A stretch of DNA of 64,000 nt, from assembly GCA_027486725.1 (NCBI GenBank), contig JAIXOP010000008.1, positions 1-64,000 on the forward strand, in the 5' to 3' direction. The notes under the pieces were generated by a model. That model was not told where the DNA came from. It ran no database searches and saw only the letters and a list, made by a program, of their open reading frames with translations. Positions 28,449-44,051 of the stretch are shown one piece after another (position 1 is the first letter of the stretch; the number at the start of each line of letters is the position of its first letter). This DNA comes from Burkholderiales bacterium (GTDB taxonomy: Bacteria; Pseudomonadota; Gammaproteobacteria; Burkholderiales; Burkholderiaceae_A). A program made the position numbers and the translations under genes.

Positions 28449-29597
28449 ATGATCTCGCCCCTGCAGCATCTTGCGGCCGATTCCGAGCCCAGCCGGGGCC
28501 GGCTTCATCCCGAGCCCCCGCCGGCCGGGCGCACGGAGTTTCAGCGCGACCGCGACCGCATCGTTCACGCCACGGCCTTTCGGCGCCTGCTCTACAAGAC
28601 CCAGGTCTTCATCAATCACGAGGGTGATCTCTACCGCACCCGCCTGACGCACAGCCTCGAGGTCGCCCAGATTGCCCGCTCGGTGGCCCGCCGGCTGGGC
28701 CTGCAGGAGGATCTCACCGAGGCCATTTGCCTGGCGCACGACCTAGGCCACACGCCCTTTGGCCATGCGGGGCAGCACGCCCTCAATCGAGCGCTGCGCA
28801 GCCTCGATCCCGATGGCGACGGCTTTGAGCACAATCTGCAGAGCCTGCGGGTGGCCGATGGCCTCGAGAAGCGCTATGCGGAGTTCGACGGCCTCAACCT
28901 CACCTTCGAGGCCCGCGAGGGCATCCTCAAGCACTGCAGTCCGGCGCGGGCTGCGCGGCTTGGCCCGGTGGCAGCGCGCTTCGTGGGTGGGGGCTCTCCG
29001 ACCCTCGAGGCCCAGCTCGCCAACATCGCCGATGAGGTGGCCTACAACCACCACGATCTCGACGATGGCCTGCGCAGCGGGCTGATTGGCTTTGATGAGG
29101 TGATGGCCGTGCCCATCGTCGCGCGCACCCATCGGCGGGTCATGGCGCGGCACCCCAGCATCGCGCCCGATCGCCTGGTGCCGGAGATGATCCGCACGAT
29201 GATCAACGACCAGGTCGACGACCTCGTGGCCGCGAGCCTGCAGCGCGTGCAGCGGTCGGGGGCAACATCGCTGGCCGATGTGCGTGCGCACCGCGAGCCC
29301 CTCATGGGCTTTGGCGCCGAGATGGCCGAGGGGGTGCGCGAGTTGAAGGCCTTCCTTCTGTCGCGTCTCTATCGACATCCCCGGGTCAAGGCCATGACCG
29401 ATGCGGCCGAGCGCGTGATGGACGACCTCTTTCATGCCTTCGTGGATGAGGCCGCGGGCTCCCTGCCCGTTGCGGCCCAGCACCTGCGCGATGCGGCCGA
29501 CCGCCTGGCCAGCCTCACCGACCGCGAGGCCATGGCCGCCCATCGCCAGCGCTTTCCTCAGGAGCCCTCGCCATGGCCCGCACCGCCCGCCTTCTAA
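28449..29597 (+). CDS. dgt: Deoxyguanosinetriphosphate triphosphohydrolase-like protein (HD domain)
   Basis: This 382-residue HD-domain hydrolase belongs to the family that removes triphosphate from dGTP and related dNTPs. The metal-binding residues are visible as RLTHSLEV, CLAHDLGHTPFGHAG and, later, EVAYNHHDLDDG. A GTG six bases upstream of the chosen ATG is an alternative start. It follows aroB by 23 nt and overlaps the next gene by 25 nt, so it belongs to the aroKB transcript. Confidence 0.93.
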   Translation: MISPLQHLAADSEPSRGRLHPEPPPAGRTEFQRDRDRIVHATAFRRLLYKTQVFINHEGDLYRTRLTHSLEVAQIARSVARRLGLQEDLTEAICLAHDLGHTPFGHAGQHALNRALRSLDPDGDGFEHNLQSLRVADGLEKRYAEFDGLNLTFEAREGILKHCSPARAARLGPVAARFVGGGSPTLEAQLANIADEVAYNHHDLDDGLRSGLIGFDEVMAVPIVARTHRRVMARHPSIAPDRLVPEMIRTMINDQVDDLVAASLQRVQRSGATSLADVRAHREPLMGFGAEMAEGVRELKAFLLSRLYRHPRVKAMTDAAERVMDDLFHAFVDEAAGSLPVAAQHLRDAADRLASLTDREAMAAHRQRFPQEPSPWPAPPAF

Positions 29598-30298
29598 AGG
29601 CCGGCGTCTGCCACCACCTCTGTCAGATGGCCCCACGTGGGCGCCCCTTCTGGCGAGACGCCGAGGACCGGGCCCTCTACATCCAGGATTTTGGCGAGGC
29701 CGCGCAGGGCCAAGGCTTGCTGGTCCATGCCTGGGGGATTGGCCCCGAGGCCGCGCACTGGCTGGTCACACCCCAGAGGCCCCGGGCCATGGCCGCCGTG
29801 GTGCAGCAGATTGGCCGCCGCTATGTGCGCGCCTTCAACGCCCGATGGGCCCTGCAGGGCAGCCCGTTTCTGGGCCGGTACCGGTCGTATTGGGTGGGCG
29901 AAGCCAACACCCTACAGCTCGCGCTCTGGATGGAGTCCTTGGTCGATGGCCCTGCCAATTCCTCGGCCTGGCTCTCCGGCGACGCTGGGGGGCTCGACGC
30001 CCTGCCCTGGGCCCTGCGGGCCTGCCTGCGGCCACCCCCGGCGCTCTGGGCCCTGGGCAACACCCCCTTCGAACGGGAGTCGGCCCACCGCGAGGCCCTG
30101 CGGGCATTTGCCGGGCTGGAGCCTTCTGCCCAGCAGGCGGTGGCTCGGGGGCTTGCCCAGGGAGTGCCGTGGCTCTCGCCCTCGGAGCAGCGCGAGCTGC
30201 CCGCCGAGTGGCGCGATCGGCTGGTGGCGCGGCCCCGAGGCCGACCTCGATCCTCGGGCTCCGGGCTGGGCATTGATCTGTCCCCGATTAAAAGTTGA
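29573..30298 (+). CDS. RAYT-like (REP-associated transposase family) protein with lost catalytic residues
   Basis: This 241-residue protein has the layout of Y1/REP-associated tyrosine transposases: MARTARLLKAGVCHHLCQ, then FWRDAEDRALYIQDF, a degenerate HUH region, RRYVRAFNARW, and SPFLGRYRSYWVG. Where active relatives have PNHVH, this one reads PEAAH (residues 58-62), so the first histidine is gone. The helix that normally carries the catalytic tyrosine reads ALWMESLVDG, with Trp near residue 119. It probably cannot cut DNA. The 25-nt overlap with dgt and an intact reading frame suggest it is kept for another role, perhaps DNA or RNA binding. Confidence 0.75.
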   Translation: MARTARLLKAGVCHHLCQMAPRGRPFWRDAEDRALYIQDFGEAAQGQGLLVHAWGIGPEAAHWLVTPQRPRAMAAVVQQIGRRYVRAFNARWALQGSPFLGRYRSYWVGEANTLQLALWMESLVDGPANSSAWLSGDAGGLDALPWALRACLRPPPALWALGNTPFERESAHREALRAFAGLEPSAQQAVARGLAQGVPWLSPSEQRELPAEWRDRLVARPRGRPRSSGSGLGIDLSPIKS

Positions 30299-30329
30299 TC
30301 AAAGAAATCGGGAATTAAATGTTGTTCTG

Positions 30330-30359
30330 ACCCCATTAAAAACCCAAGTCCAATGGGGT
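30330..30359. repeat. REP-like hairpin between the RAYT-like gene and gltB
   Basis: ACCCCATT (30330-30337) pairs with AATGGGGT (30352-30359) around 14 nt. It is preceded by GTTGTTCTG, so the left arm reads TCTGACCCCATT, resembling the short palindromes found near RAYT genes in proteobacteria. It lies 31 nt after the RAYT-like stop and just before the gltB promoter. Whether other copies exist in the genome cannot be seen from here. Confidence 0.5.
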
Positions 30360-30376
30360 GGGGAAGGGAAATATTC

Positions 30377-30405
30377 GTGCCAGCGGGGCAGCGAATGCCC
30401 ATAAT
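30377..30405 (+). promoter_or_regulatory. Possible sigma-70-type promoter of gltBD
   Basis: GTGCCA (30377-30382) and CATAAT (30400-30405) are 17 nt apart, matching the consensus boxes at four and five of six positions. Transcription would start near 30412, about 30 nt before the gltB ATG. The region is AT-richer than its surroundings. Confidence 0.5.
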
Positions 30406-30441
30406 CACAGTCCCTTTTTATTTTTTCTGCCGGAGCCCCGC

Positions 30442-35148
<4,707 letters not shown>

Positions 35149-35207
35149 GGTCAGCCTGCCCGGCCAACCTCAGCCAAGACAACGCCAAACCACAAGGAAA
35201 CGACACC

Positions 35208-36654
<1,447 letters not shown>

Positions 36655-36674
<20 letters not shown>

Positions 36675-39543
36675 GGTGCCTCCGCAGGTAGACCCCGGTG
36701 TGGCTGCGTTCGCAGGCCATCACCTCGTCGGGGCTGCCGGCGGCCACCAGCTCTCCGCCCCCGCTGCCGCCCTCGGGCCCCATGTCGATGATGTGGTCGG
36801 CGGCAGCGATCACATCAAGGTTGTGCTCAATCACCAGGATGGTGTTGCCGCTGTCGCGCAGGGCAAAGAGAACCTGCAAGAGCAGCGCGGTGTCGTGGAA
36901 GTGAAGGCCCGTGGTGGGCTCATCCAGCACATACAGGGTTCGGCCTGTGTCGCGCTTGGCGAGTTCGCAGGCGAGTTTCACGCGCTGGGCCTCACCGCCC
37001 GATAGGGTCGTGGCGCTCTGCCCGAGGCGGATGTAGCCCAGGCCCACCTGCTCCAGCAGCGAGAGCCGTCGGGCAATGGCCGGCACCGCATCGAAAAAGC
37101 GCAGGCCCTCGGCCACCGTGAGGTTGAGCACCTCGGCGATGTTCTTACCCCGGTAGCGGATGTCCAGGGTCTCGCGGTTGTAGCGCTCGCCCCGGCAGAC
37201 ATCGCAGGGCACATACACATCGGGCAGGAAGTGCATCTCCACGCGCACCATGCCGTCGCCCTGGCAGGCCTCGCATCGGCCACCCTTCACATTGAAGCTG
37301 AAGCGGCCAGTGTCGTAGCCCCGCTCGCGGGCCTGGGGGGTGCCCGCGAAGAGGTCGCGGATGGCGGTGAAGAGGCCCGTGTAGGTGGCGGGGTTGCTGC
37401 GGGGGGTTCGTCCAATCGGGGACTGGTCCACCGAGATGACCTTGTCGAACTGCTCGAGCCCCTCCAGGCTGTCGAAGGGCTGCGGCTCCGTGTGGGCGCC
37501 ATTGACGCGCCGGGCAGCCTCGGCCATGAGGGTCTCGTTGATGAGGGTTGATTTCCCACTGCCCGAGACGCCGGTGACGCACACGAAAAGCCCCAGGGGC
37601 ACCGACAGCGAGACGTTGCGCAGGTTGTGGCCGCGCGCGCCGTGCAGGGTCAGCCATCGGCCGTCGGGGGATTTGCGCGCCACCGCGGGGCGCACCTTCA
37701 GCCTTCCACCGAGGTAAGCGCCCGTGAGGGAGCCCGGGCAGGACAGGATGTCTTGCACCGAGCCCTCTGCCACCACCTGGCCGCCATGTTCGCCGGCTGC
37801 AGGACCCATATCGATCACGTGGTCTGCGGTTCGGATGGCGTCTTCGTCGTGCTCGACCACGATCACGGAGTTCCCGAGATCGCGCAGGCGGCGCAGGGTC
37901 TGCAGCAGCCGGTCGTTGTCGCGTTGGTGCAGGCCAATGCTTGGCTCGTCGAGCACATACATCACGCCACTCAAGCCCGCACCGATCTGGCTGGCCAGGC
38001 GGATTCGTTGGGACTCGCCGCCGGAAAGGGTTCCCGCAGAGCGACCCAGGTTCAGGTAAGCCAGGCCCACATCGCGTAGGAACTCCAGCCGGGAAACCAC
38101 CTCACCCAGAAGGCGCTCGCCCACGGTGGCCCGCGCTCCCGAGAGGCCCAGGCCCTGCAGGTGGTTGCAGGCATCGGCGATCGAGAGCTGCATGAGCTGC
38201 GGCAGGCCGATCGCTCGGTCGCCTTCGCCCACGAGCACGTGGCGTGCCTCGGGCTTCAGGCGTGAGCCTTGGCAGCCCGAGCAGGCCCGGATGCGCCGGT
38301 ACTGGCCCAGCTCCTCCTTCACGGCGGGCTCCTGGCTCTCGTGGAATCGGCGCGCGAGGCTGGGCAGAATGCCCTCGAAGGGCTGATGCCGAATCTTTGC
38401 CTTGCCCTCGGCCGAGCGGGCATCGGGACCGAGATGGTGGGGCCAGGGCACATCGCCCGAGCCATGCAAGAGCGCATGGCGAATGTCTTCGGGCAGCTCG
38501 CCGAAGGGCGTGTCGAGCGAGAAGTCCAGGTGCTCGGCAAAGCCCTCCAACAGGGCTGCTGCGAAGGGATTGCGGCTGTCCCAGCCCGCGATGGCTCCCG
38601 CCGAAATGGGCAGCTCGGGCATGGGCACCACCAGGTCGGGATCGAAGCGCGCCTCCTCGCCCAGCCCATCGCACTGGGGGCAGGCCCCCTGCGGCGAGTT
38701 GAAGGAAAAGAGGTTGGGCTCCAGGGTCTTCAAGCCAAAGCCGCACTCCGGGCAGCTGTGCGAGAGCGAGAGGCCAAGCTCTTGCACCGCAGAGCCGTCG
38801 GCGGGCTCGATGCGGGCCAGGGCCTTGTCGCGCCCCAGGCGCAGGCTCGCCTCCAGGGATTCGGCCAGGCGCTGGCGAGATTCGGGCCGCACCTTCAGCC
38901 GATCCACGATCAGATCCAGGCTGTGGTGCTGCTGCTTGTTCAGGCCGCGCACGCCGTCGAGCTCCACATCCACCGGCGCCTCTTGCTCGGTGCGCAGCCG
39001 AGCCCGCACATAGCCCTGGGCACGCAGCCCGTCGAGCAGCTCGCGGTGCTCGCCCTTCTGATGCACCAGCACCGGTGCGAGCAGCGTGAGCTTGGTCTCG
39101 GCCGGAAGCTGCAGCAGGTCATCAACCATCTGCGAGATGGTTCGGCCCTCGAGCCGCTGGTGGGGGTGGTTGGGGCAGTGCGGCACCCCTGCCCGGGCGT
39201 AGAGCAGCCGCAGGTAGTCGAGGATTTCGGTGACGGTGCCCACGGTGGACCGTGGGTTGTGGCTGGTGCTTTTCTGCTCGATCGCGATGGCGGGTGAGAG
39301 CCCTTCGATCGAGTCCACATCGGGCCGCGCCATGAGCTGCAGGAACTGCCGCGCATAGACCGAGAGCGACTCCACATACCGCCGCTGCCCTTCGGCATAG
39401 AGGGTGTCGAAGGCAAGCGAGGACTTGCCCGATCCGGAAAGCCCCGTGATCACCACCAGCCGATTGCGGGGAATGTCGAGCGCAACATTGCGCAGGTTGT
39501 GCGTGCGTGCGCCTTGGATGCGGATGAGGTTGGGCTCAGACAT
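36655..39543 (-). CDS. uvrA: Excinuclease ABC subunit UvrA
   Basis: This is the damage-recognition ATPase of nucleotide excision repair. At 962 residues, the two Walker A motifs are [14 protein letters not shown] and [12 protein letters not shown], with signatures SGGESQR and SGGEAQR. Zinc modules are visible as CPECGFGL...CPQCDGLG and CEACQGDG...CDVCRG. I start at [19 protein letters not shown] (39543); an upstream ATG at 39585 would abut the divergent MFS gene. It converges on gltD. Confidence 0.97.
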
Positions 39544-39587
39544 GGGCAAGGCAGTGGAAGAAGGCCAATCCACTACTATAGCCAACG

Positions 39588-40835
39588 ATGTCGATCCGCC
39601 CCCACCGCTTCACTCCCCTCGAACGCCGTGCAGCCTTCACCCTCGCCGGGGTCTATGGGCTGCGGATGCTGGGGCTCTTCTTGATGATGCCGGTGCTGGC
39701 CCTGGGCGTGCGCGGCATGCCGGGGGCCGACGATGCCCGCCTCGTGGGTCTGGCCATCGGCGTCTTTGGCCTGACGCAGGCCCTGCTGCAGATCCCCTTT
39801 GGCATTGCGAGCGATCTTCTGGGCCGACGCCGTGTCATCGTTGTCGGGCTCTGGATCTTTGCCGCGGGGAGTGTCTGGGGGGCCTTGGCCACCAGCGTTC
39901 CCGAACTGGTCGCTGCCCGATCCCTGCAGGGCGCAGGCGCCATCAGCGCCGCGGTGAGTGCCTATCTCGCCGATCTCACCCGCGACGGGGTTCGCACGCG
40001 GGCCATGGCGCTGGTGGGTGCAGCCATTGGCCTGTCCTTTGCACTGTCTTTGGTTTTGGCGCCCGTGCTCTATGGAGCCCAGGGTCTGCCGGGCCTCTTC
40101 TGGCTGACGGGCCTGCTGGCCGTGGCGGCCTCGGGCCTGGTCATGCGACTGCCGAGGCGACCGGTCGATGCGCCAGCGCCCGCCCCCTGGGCTTGGGCCT
40201 CGGCCCTCACACTGCTGCGGCAGGGCCAGCTGCTACGCCTGAATGTGGGCATCTTTGTCCTGATGGCCATTCAAGCCGCCCTCTTTGTTTCCATCCCGTC
40301 GGTGCTGGAGGGTCTGGGCTTCGCGCTCACCGAGCATTGGAGGATTTATCTGCCCCTGCTGGTGGTGGCCTTTGTGGTGATGCTGCCCATGGTGTTTGTG
40401 GGCGAGCGGCGGGGCCAGTTGCGGGTGTTGTTTCTCCTGGGTGTGGGCCTGCTCTGGGCCTCGATGGTGGGCATGGGCTTTCTGGCGGGCAAGGCCGGCC
40501 TGCTTCCCTGGGGCATTGCCTTGCTGGTATTCATGGTGGGCTTCAACCTGCTCGAGGCGCTGCTGCCCTCCTGGGTGAGTCGGCTGGCGCCAGCAGAGCG
40601 CCGGGGACTGGCGCTGGGCATCTACACCACCGCCCAGAGCCTGGGCCTCTTTGTGGGTGGCGCCGCGGCGGGATCGCTGCTGTATTGGGTGGGGCTGGCC
40701 GGGGTCTTCTGGGCCTGCGCTGGTCTGGTGCTCGCCTGGGGCTGGGTGGCTTGGGGTATGGTCAATCCACCCCCGCGCGCAGCCAGCCATCTGGCCGATG
40801 CCCACCACCCCGAAAAGCCCGTAACCTTGGCCTAA
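39588..40835 (+). CDS. MFS transporter (drug or sugar efflux type)
   Basis: This 415-residue protein has about twelve membrane helices. The first half has a DHA-like pattern: [21 protein letters not shown] is the loop 2-3 motif, followed by [21 protein letters not shown]. The C-terminal tail carries several histidines (HLADAHHPE). Substrate cannot be predicted. It is divergent from uvrA, 44 nt apart, and 44 nt upstream of ssb; the same trio occurs in other betaproteobacteria, so the placement is not accidental. Confidence 0.88.
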   Translation: MSIRPHRFTPLERRAAFTLAGVYGLRMLGLFLMMPVLALGVRGMPGADDARLVGLAIGVFGLTQALLQIPFGIASDLLGRRRVIVVGLWIFAAGSVWGALATSVPELVAARSLQGAGAISAAVSAYLADLTRDGVRTRAMALVGAAIGLSFALSLVLAPVLYGAQGLPGLFWLTGLLAVAASGLVMRLPRRPVDAPAPAPWAWASALTLLRQGQLLRLNVGIFVLMAIQAALFVSIPSVLEGLGFALTEHWRIYLPLLVVAFVVMLPMVFVGERRGQLRVLFLLGVGLLWASMVGMGFLAGKAGLLPWGIALLVFMVGFNLLEALLPSWVSRLAPAERRGLALGIYTTAQSLGLFVGGAAAGSLLYWVGLAGVFWACAGLVLAWGWVAWGMVNPPPRAASHLADAHHPEKPVTLA

Positions 40836-40879
40836 ATCGCTTCCCCTCTTCTCACTTTCCCTCTCGCTAGGAGACCGCT

Positions 40880-41368
40880 GTGGCATCTGTAAACAAAGTC
40901 ATTGTCTTGGGCAATCTGGGCCGCGACCCAGAGGTCCGCTACTCCACCGATGGCGCTGCCATCACCAATATTTCCATCGCCACCTCCAGCAAATACAAAG
41001 ACAAATCGGGCGAAATGCGCGAGGACACCGAATGGCATCGCATCGTGTTCTTCGGCCGCCTGGCCGAGATCGCGGGCCAGTACCTGAAGAAGGGCCGCTC
41101 GGTCTATGTGGAGGGCCGGCTCAAGACCCGCAAGTGGCAGGACCAGTCGGGCGCAGACCGCTACACCACCGAGATCGTCGCCGATCAGATGCAGCTTCTG
41201 GGCGGCCGCGAGGACTCGGCGGGCGGTGCCCCCGCCCTCCCCGACGACGACATGGGCGCTCCTTCCGCACCGCCGGCGCGCCGCGCCCCGGCCGAGGCCC
41301 GCAGTGCCCCGCCCGCTGCTGCTTCGGGCGGCGGCTTTGGCGATCTCGACGACGACATTCCGTTCTAG
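40880..41368 (+). CDS. ssb: Single-stranded DNA-binding protein
   Basis: The 162-residue SSB has the OB fold in its first 105 residues ([32 protein letters not shown]), a flexible Pro/Ala-rich linker, and the conserved acidic tip DLDDDIPF that recruits repair and replication partners. The start codon is GTG (40880) with AGGAG six bases before it. Confidence 0.98.
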   Translation: MASVNKVIVLGNLGRDPEVRYSTDGAAITNISIATSSKYKDKSGEMREDTEWHRIVFFGRLAEIAGQYLKKGRSVYVEGRLKTRKWQDQSGADRYTTEIVADQMQLLGGREDSAGGAPALPDDDMGAPSAPPARRAPAEARSAPPAAASGGGFGDLDDDIPF

Positions 41369-41398
41369 CGATAGACCCCCGCCCCCTGTGCGCATTGG

Positions 41399-41415
41399 CC
41401 CCGCGTTCTGCGGGG
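41399..41415. other. Hairpin in the ssb to DUF1302 spacer
   Basis: CCCCGC (41399-41404) pairs with GCGGGG (41410-41415) around GTTCT. No T tract follows on either side, so it is not a clear intrinsic terminator. The rest of the 186-nt spacer is AT-richer near 41480-41530, where a promoter for the next gene is likely, but I could not settle on boxes. Confidence 0.35.
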
Positions 41416-41554
41416 AGGGGAATGCCGTTTGAAACGCGGAGATAGGGGTAAATCGGGGGCTGTTTCCTAGTGCTGTAAGAATCTCCAGGGTGTTAGGATT
41501 TTTTCCGTAAGAAGAAAAAACCCGCCGCGCCGCGGCCCATCCAGGAGATGTTTT

Positions 41555-43555
41555 ATGAAGGTCACTCGACTCCCCCGAGGTGCCTCCGGCACTCAGGCAA
41601 CACCCTTCTCACCCCGACTCACTGCACTGGCCGCCAGCCTGCTCGTGCTGGGCGCTACCAGCCTGCCCGCCCACGCCTACGAGACCAAGCTGGGTGACTT
41701 CGACCTGACCATCAACAGCACAGTGTCGGTCGGCACCAGCATCCGGATGGAGGATCGGGACCCGGCGCTTGTGGGGGCGAACAACACCTTTCAGCAGGAC
41801 GGCCAGACTGTTCGCGGTACCGGCTTCACTGCCGCGTCGGACGACGGCAACCTCAACTTCGCCAAGGGCGATGCCTTCAGCACCATCCTGAAGGGCAGCC
41901 ACGAGTTCAAGCTCTCGAAAGATAACTACGGCTTTTTTACTCGAGTGAATTGGTTCAAGGATTTCGCTCTGGCCTCGGGCGACGTTCCTCATGGCCATGA
42001 GCCCAACAACTATGCAGCCGGTGCTGGCCTCGATGACTCTGGATTCAATAAGGCAGCTCAGTTTGAGGGCATCCTCCTGCAAGACGCTTATGCCTTCTTG
42101 GACACCGAGCTTGCCGATCGTCCCCTGAACCTGCGCCTTGGCCGTCAGGTGATTTTCTGGGGTGAAAGCACGCTCATCTTCTCGCCACTCTCGCTCTACA
42201 ACACAGTGGACCTCAATGCCTTCCGCCGCCCCGGTGCCAGCCTTAAGGAGGGTCTCACGCCGAGTGAGTCGATCTATGCCAACTGGTCGATTGCCCCCAA
42301 CACCAGCTTGGAAGCCTTTGCCCAACTGCAGTGGCGCAAGACGGTGCAAGAGGGATGCGGAACATTCTTCTCGAGTTCGGACTTTGCCGCTGACGGCTGT
42401 GATCGGTTGGCACCGATCGTGGGTGTTACTGGTGTGGGTGCAACGCCAAGCGATCAAATGCAGTTTGCAAGCCCTTCGGGTATTGCGGTGCCTGCATTCA
42501 ACTTTGGGGGCGGTCTAGTGCTTGCAGGGGCACCGGGCTCGGGCGCTACGTTTGCCCTTTCTGACCGATTTTTTGTCAATCGCTCCCCCGATAAAGAGCC
42601 AAATAATCTAGGCCAGTTCGGAGTAGCACTGCGTCGATTTGTAGAGCCTATCGGAACCGAGTTTGGTGCGTACGCTATGAATTATCACGCACGAGTGCCA
42701 GTGTTTGGTATCGTAAAATCTCAGGATGGTCGGCCATTGCTGACACCTGACGTGGTTCCGACGGGAACTGCTCCTACCGGGCTCTCAGCGCCGAACCCGA
42801 CCCTTGTGGCAACGGGCGTAGCTCCTAACCCGGCAAACGGAAATTCGACGGGCTACTTCGCTGAGTATCCGGAAAATCAGCAGGTTCTCGGATTGTCTTT
42901 CGCTACGAACCTTGGCAAGTGGTCATGGTCTGGTGAAGTGACGCGAGCAATTGACCGGCCTGTGCAAATTAATACCAATGCGCTGCTAGCAGCAGGACTC
43001 CAAGGTTCGGGCCCCTTTGCCGCACGTTTTGCCGCGGCTACCAACGGATCTGAAATCTCCGGCTACGACTCTTTCAACGTCAACCAAATCCAGACCAGCT
43101 TCATCCGGGCTTTCGATCGGGTGCTGGGCGCCAGCCAGACCTTCTTCTTGGGTGAGGTGGGCGCAGTTCTGGTGGAGGGCCTGCCAGATGCCTCCGTACT
43201 GCCTTATGGCCGCGGCGCGATCTTTGGTGATACCGCTCAGGCAGGAACGACAGACGGTTACACATCGTCCTTCTCCTGGGGCTACCGCGCCCGGGTCCGG
43301 TCGATCTACCCCAACGTCTTCGGGGATGTCGATCTGGAGCCCACCGTGGCCTGGTCGCACGACGTGAAGGGCTGGGCACCCGAGCCCGCACAGGCCTTCA
43401 ACGAGGGCCGTCGCTCGGTGGGTCTGGGTCTGGACTTTGTCTTCACCCCCAACAGCCGTCTGGGCGTGAACTATGTCCGCTTCATGAACAGTGGCCGCTT
43501 CGATCCCCTGCGGGATAGGGATTTCCTGAGTGTGGCCTACACCCAGTCTTTCTAA
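41555..43555 (+). CDS. DUF1302 family outer-membrane protein
   Basis: This 666-residue protein has a signal peptide (basic start, hydrophobic stretch, ALPAHA-type end SLPAHA before YETKLGDF). It continues with LTINSTVSVGTSIRMEDRDP, and the RLGRQVIFWGES motif is typical of the DUF1302 family of Pseudomonas and Burkholderiales. It ends in a C-terminal Phe (AYTQSF) as beta-barrel proteins do. Its function is unknown; family members are often tied to lipid, sterol or hydrocarbon metabolism. The central part, about 42410-43090, is clearly AT-richer in codon choice than either end. A GGAG site precedes the ATG. Confidence 0.85.
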   Translation: MKVTRLPRGASGTQATPFSPRLTALAASLLVLGATSLPAHAYETKLGDFDLTINSTVSVGTSIRMEDRDPALVGANNTFQQDGQTVRGTGFTAASDDGNLNFAKGDAFSTILKGSHEFKLSKDNYGFFTRVNWFKDFALASGDVPHGHEPNNYAAGAGLDDSGFNKAAQFEGILLQDAYAFLDTELADRPLNLRLGRQVIFWGESTLIFSPLSLYNTVDLNAFRRPGASLKEGLTPSESIYANWSIAPNTSLEAFAQLQWRKTVQEGCGTFFSSSDFAADGCDRLAPIVGVTGVGATPSDQMQFASPSGIAVPAFNFGGGLVLAGAPGSGATFALSDRFFVNRSPDKEPNNLGQFGVALRRFVEPIGTEFGAYAMNYHARVPVFGIVKSQDGRPLLTPDVVPTGTAPTGLSAPNPTLVATGVAPNPANGNSTGYFAEYPENQQVLGLSFATNLGKWSWSGEVTRAIDRPVQINTNALLAAGLQGSGPFAARFAAATNGSEISGYDSFNVNQIQTSFIRAFDRVLGASQTFFLGEVGAVLVEGLPDASVLPYGRGAIFGDTAQAGTTDGYTSSFSWGYRARVRSIYPNVFGDVDLEPTVAWSHDVKGWAPEPAQAFNEGRRSVGLGLDFVFTPNSRLGVNYVRFMNSGRFDPLRDRDFLSVAYTQSF

Positions 43556-43600
43556 AGTTTGGGGCATCCCCTGCCGTAACAAGCAACTCTTGTGGGGGAA

Positions 43601-43626
43601 ACGGCTGAGCATCAAACCTCAGCCGT
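43601..43626. other. Hairpin after the DUF1302 gene
   Basis: ACGGCTGAG (43601-43609) and CTCAGCCGT (43618-43626) form a perfect 9-bp stem with an 8-nt loop, 46 nt after the stop. There is no T tract. It probably marks the 3' end of the DUF1302 message or blocks exonucleases. Confidence 0.45.
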
Positions 43627-43647
43627 CACGAGGGGGAAAGAGGGGGT

Positions 43648-43665
43648 CGCAGAGTAAAATCTGCG
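43648..43665. promoter_or_regulatory. Inverted repeat over a possible -10 box of the fmdB-aspS operon
   Basis: CGCAGA (43648-43653) and TCTGCG (43660-43665) flank GTAAAA, and the sequence TAAAAT (43655-43660) could serve as a -10 box about 36 nt before the fmdB-like ATG. No good -35 is visible, so this is a tentative promoter/operator. Confidence 0.3.
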
Positions 43666-43696
43666 GCTCCCTCAATCCTTTTTGGGCCTCAACCAA

Positions 43697-44035
43697 ATGC
43701 CGATCTACGCCTACGCCTGCTCTGCCTGCGGCCACAAAAAAGACGCCCTGCAGAAGCTCTCCGACCCGCCCCTCACCGACTGCCCCGCCTGTGGCCAGCC
43801 CACCCTGACCAAACAGGTCACCGCCGCAGGCTTCCAGCTCAAGGGCTCGGGCTGGTACGTCACAGACTTCCGCAACAACTCCGGCTCCGACGCCAGCGCC
43901 AAGCCCGCCGCCTCGGCGGACTCCTCGAGCGCCTCGGCCACCTCGGCCACCTCCCCGGCCAGCAGCTCTGCGTCTTCGGCCAGCGCTGCAGCTCCGGCGC
44001 CCGCAGCGCCCGCCTCGCCCCCCACCAGCAAATAG
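43697..44035 (+). CDS. FmdB-type zinc ribbon protein
   Basis: This 112-residue protein starts MPIYAYACSACGHKKDALQK, with the paired cysteines CSAC and CPAC of the FmdB/CxxC zinc-ribbon regulatory family. After the ribbon come the GSGWYVTDFR motif and a Ser/Ala/Pro-rich, probably disordered tail of about 45 residues. The family is named after a putative regulator of formamidase; its true role is unclear. It begins an operon with the DUF502 gene and aspS. Confidence 0.88.
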   Translation: MPIYAYACSACGHKKDALQKLSDPPLTDCPACGQPTLTKQVTAAGFQLKGSGWYVTDFRNNSGSDASAKPAASADSSSASATSATSPASSSASSASAAAPAPAAPASPPTSK

Positions 44036-44051
44036 GCCTCACACTCCCCCC

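Noticed and set aside
29573-30441. A complete IS200-type insertion sequence
   Set aside because: The transposase-like protein lacks its catalytic residues, and no paired end structures flanking the gene were found; only one REP-like hairpin lies on its downstream side.
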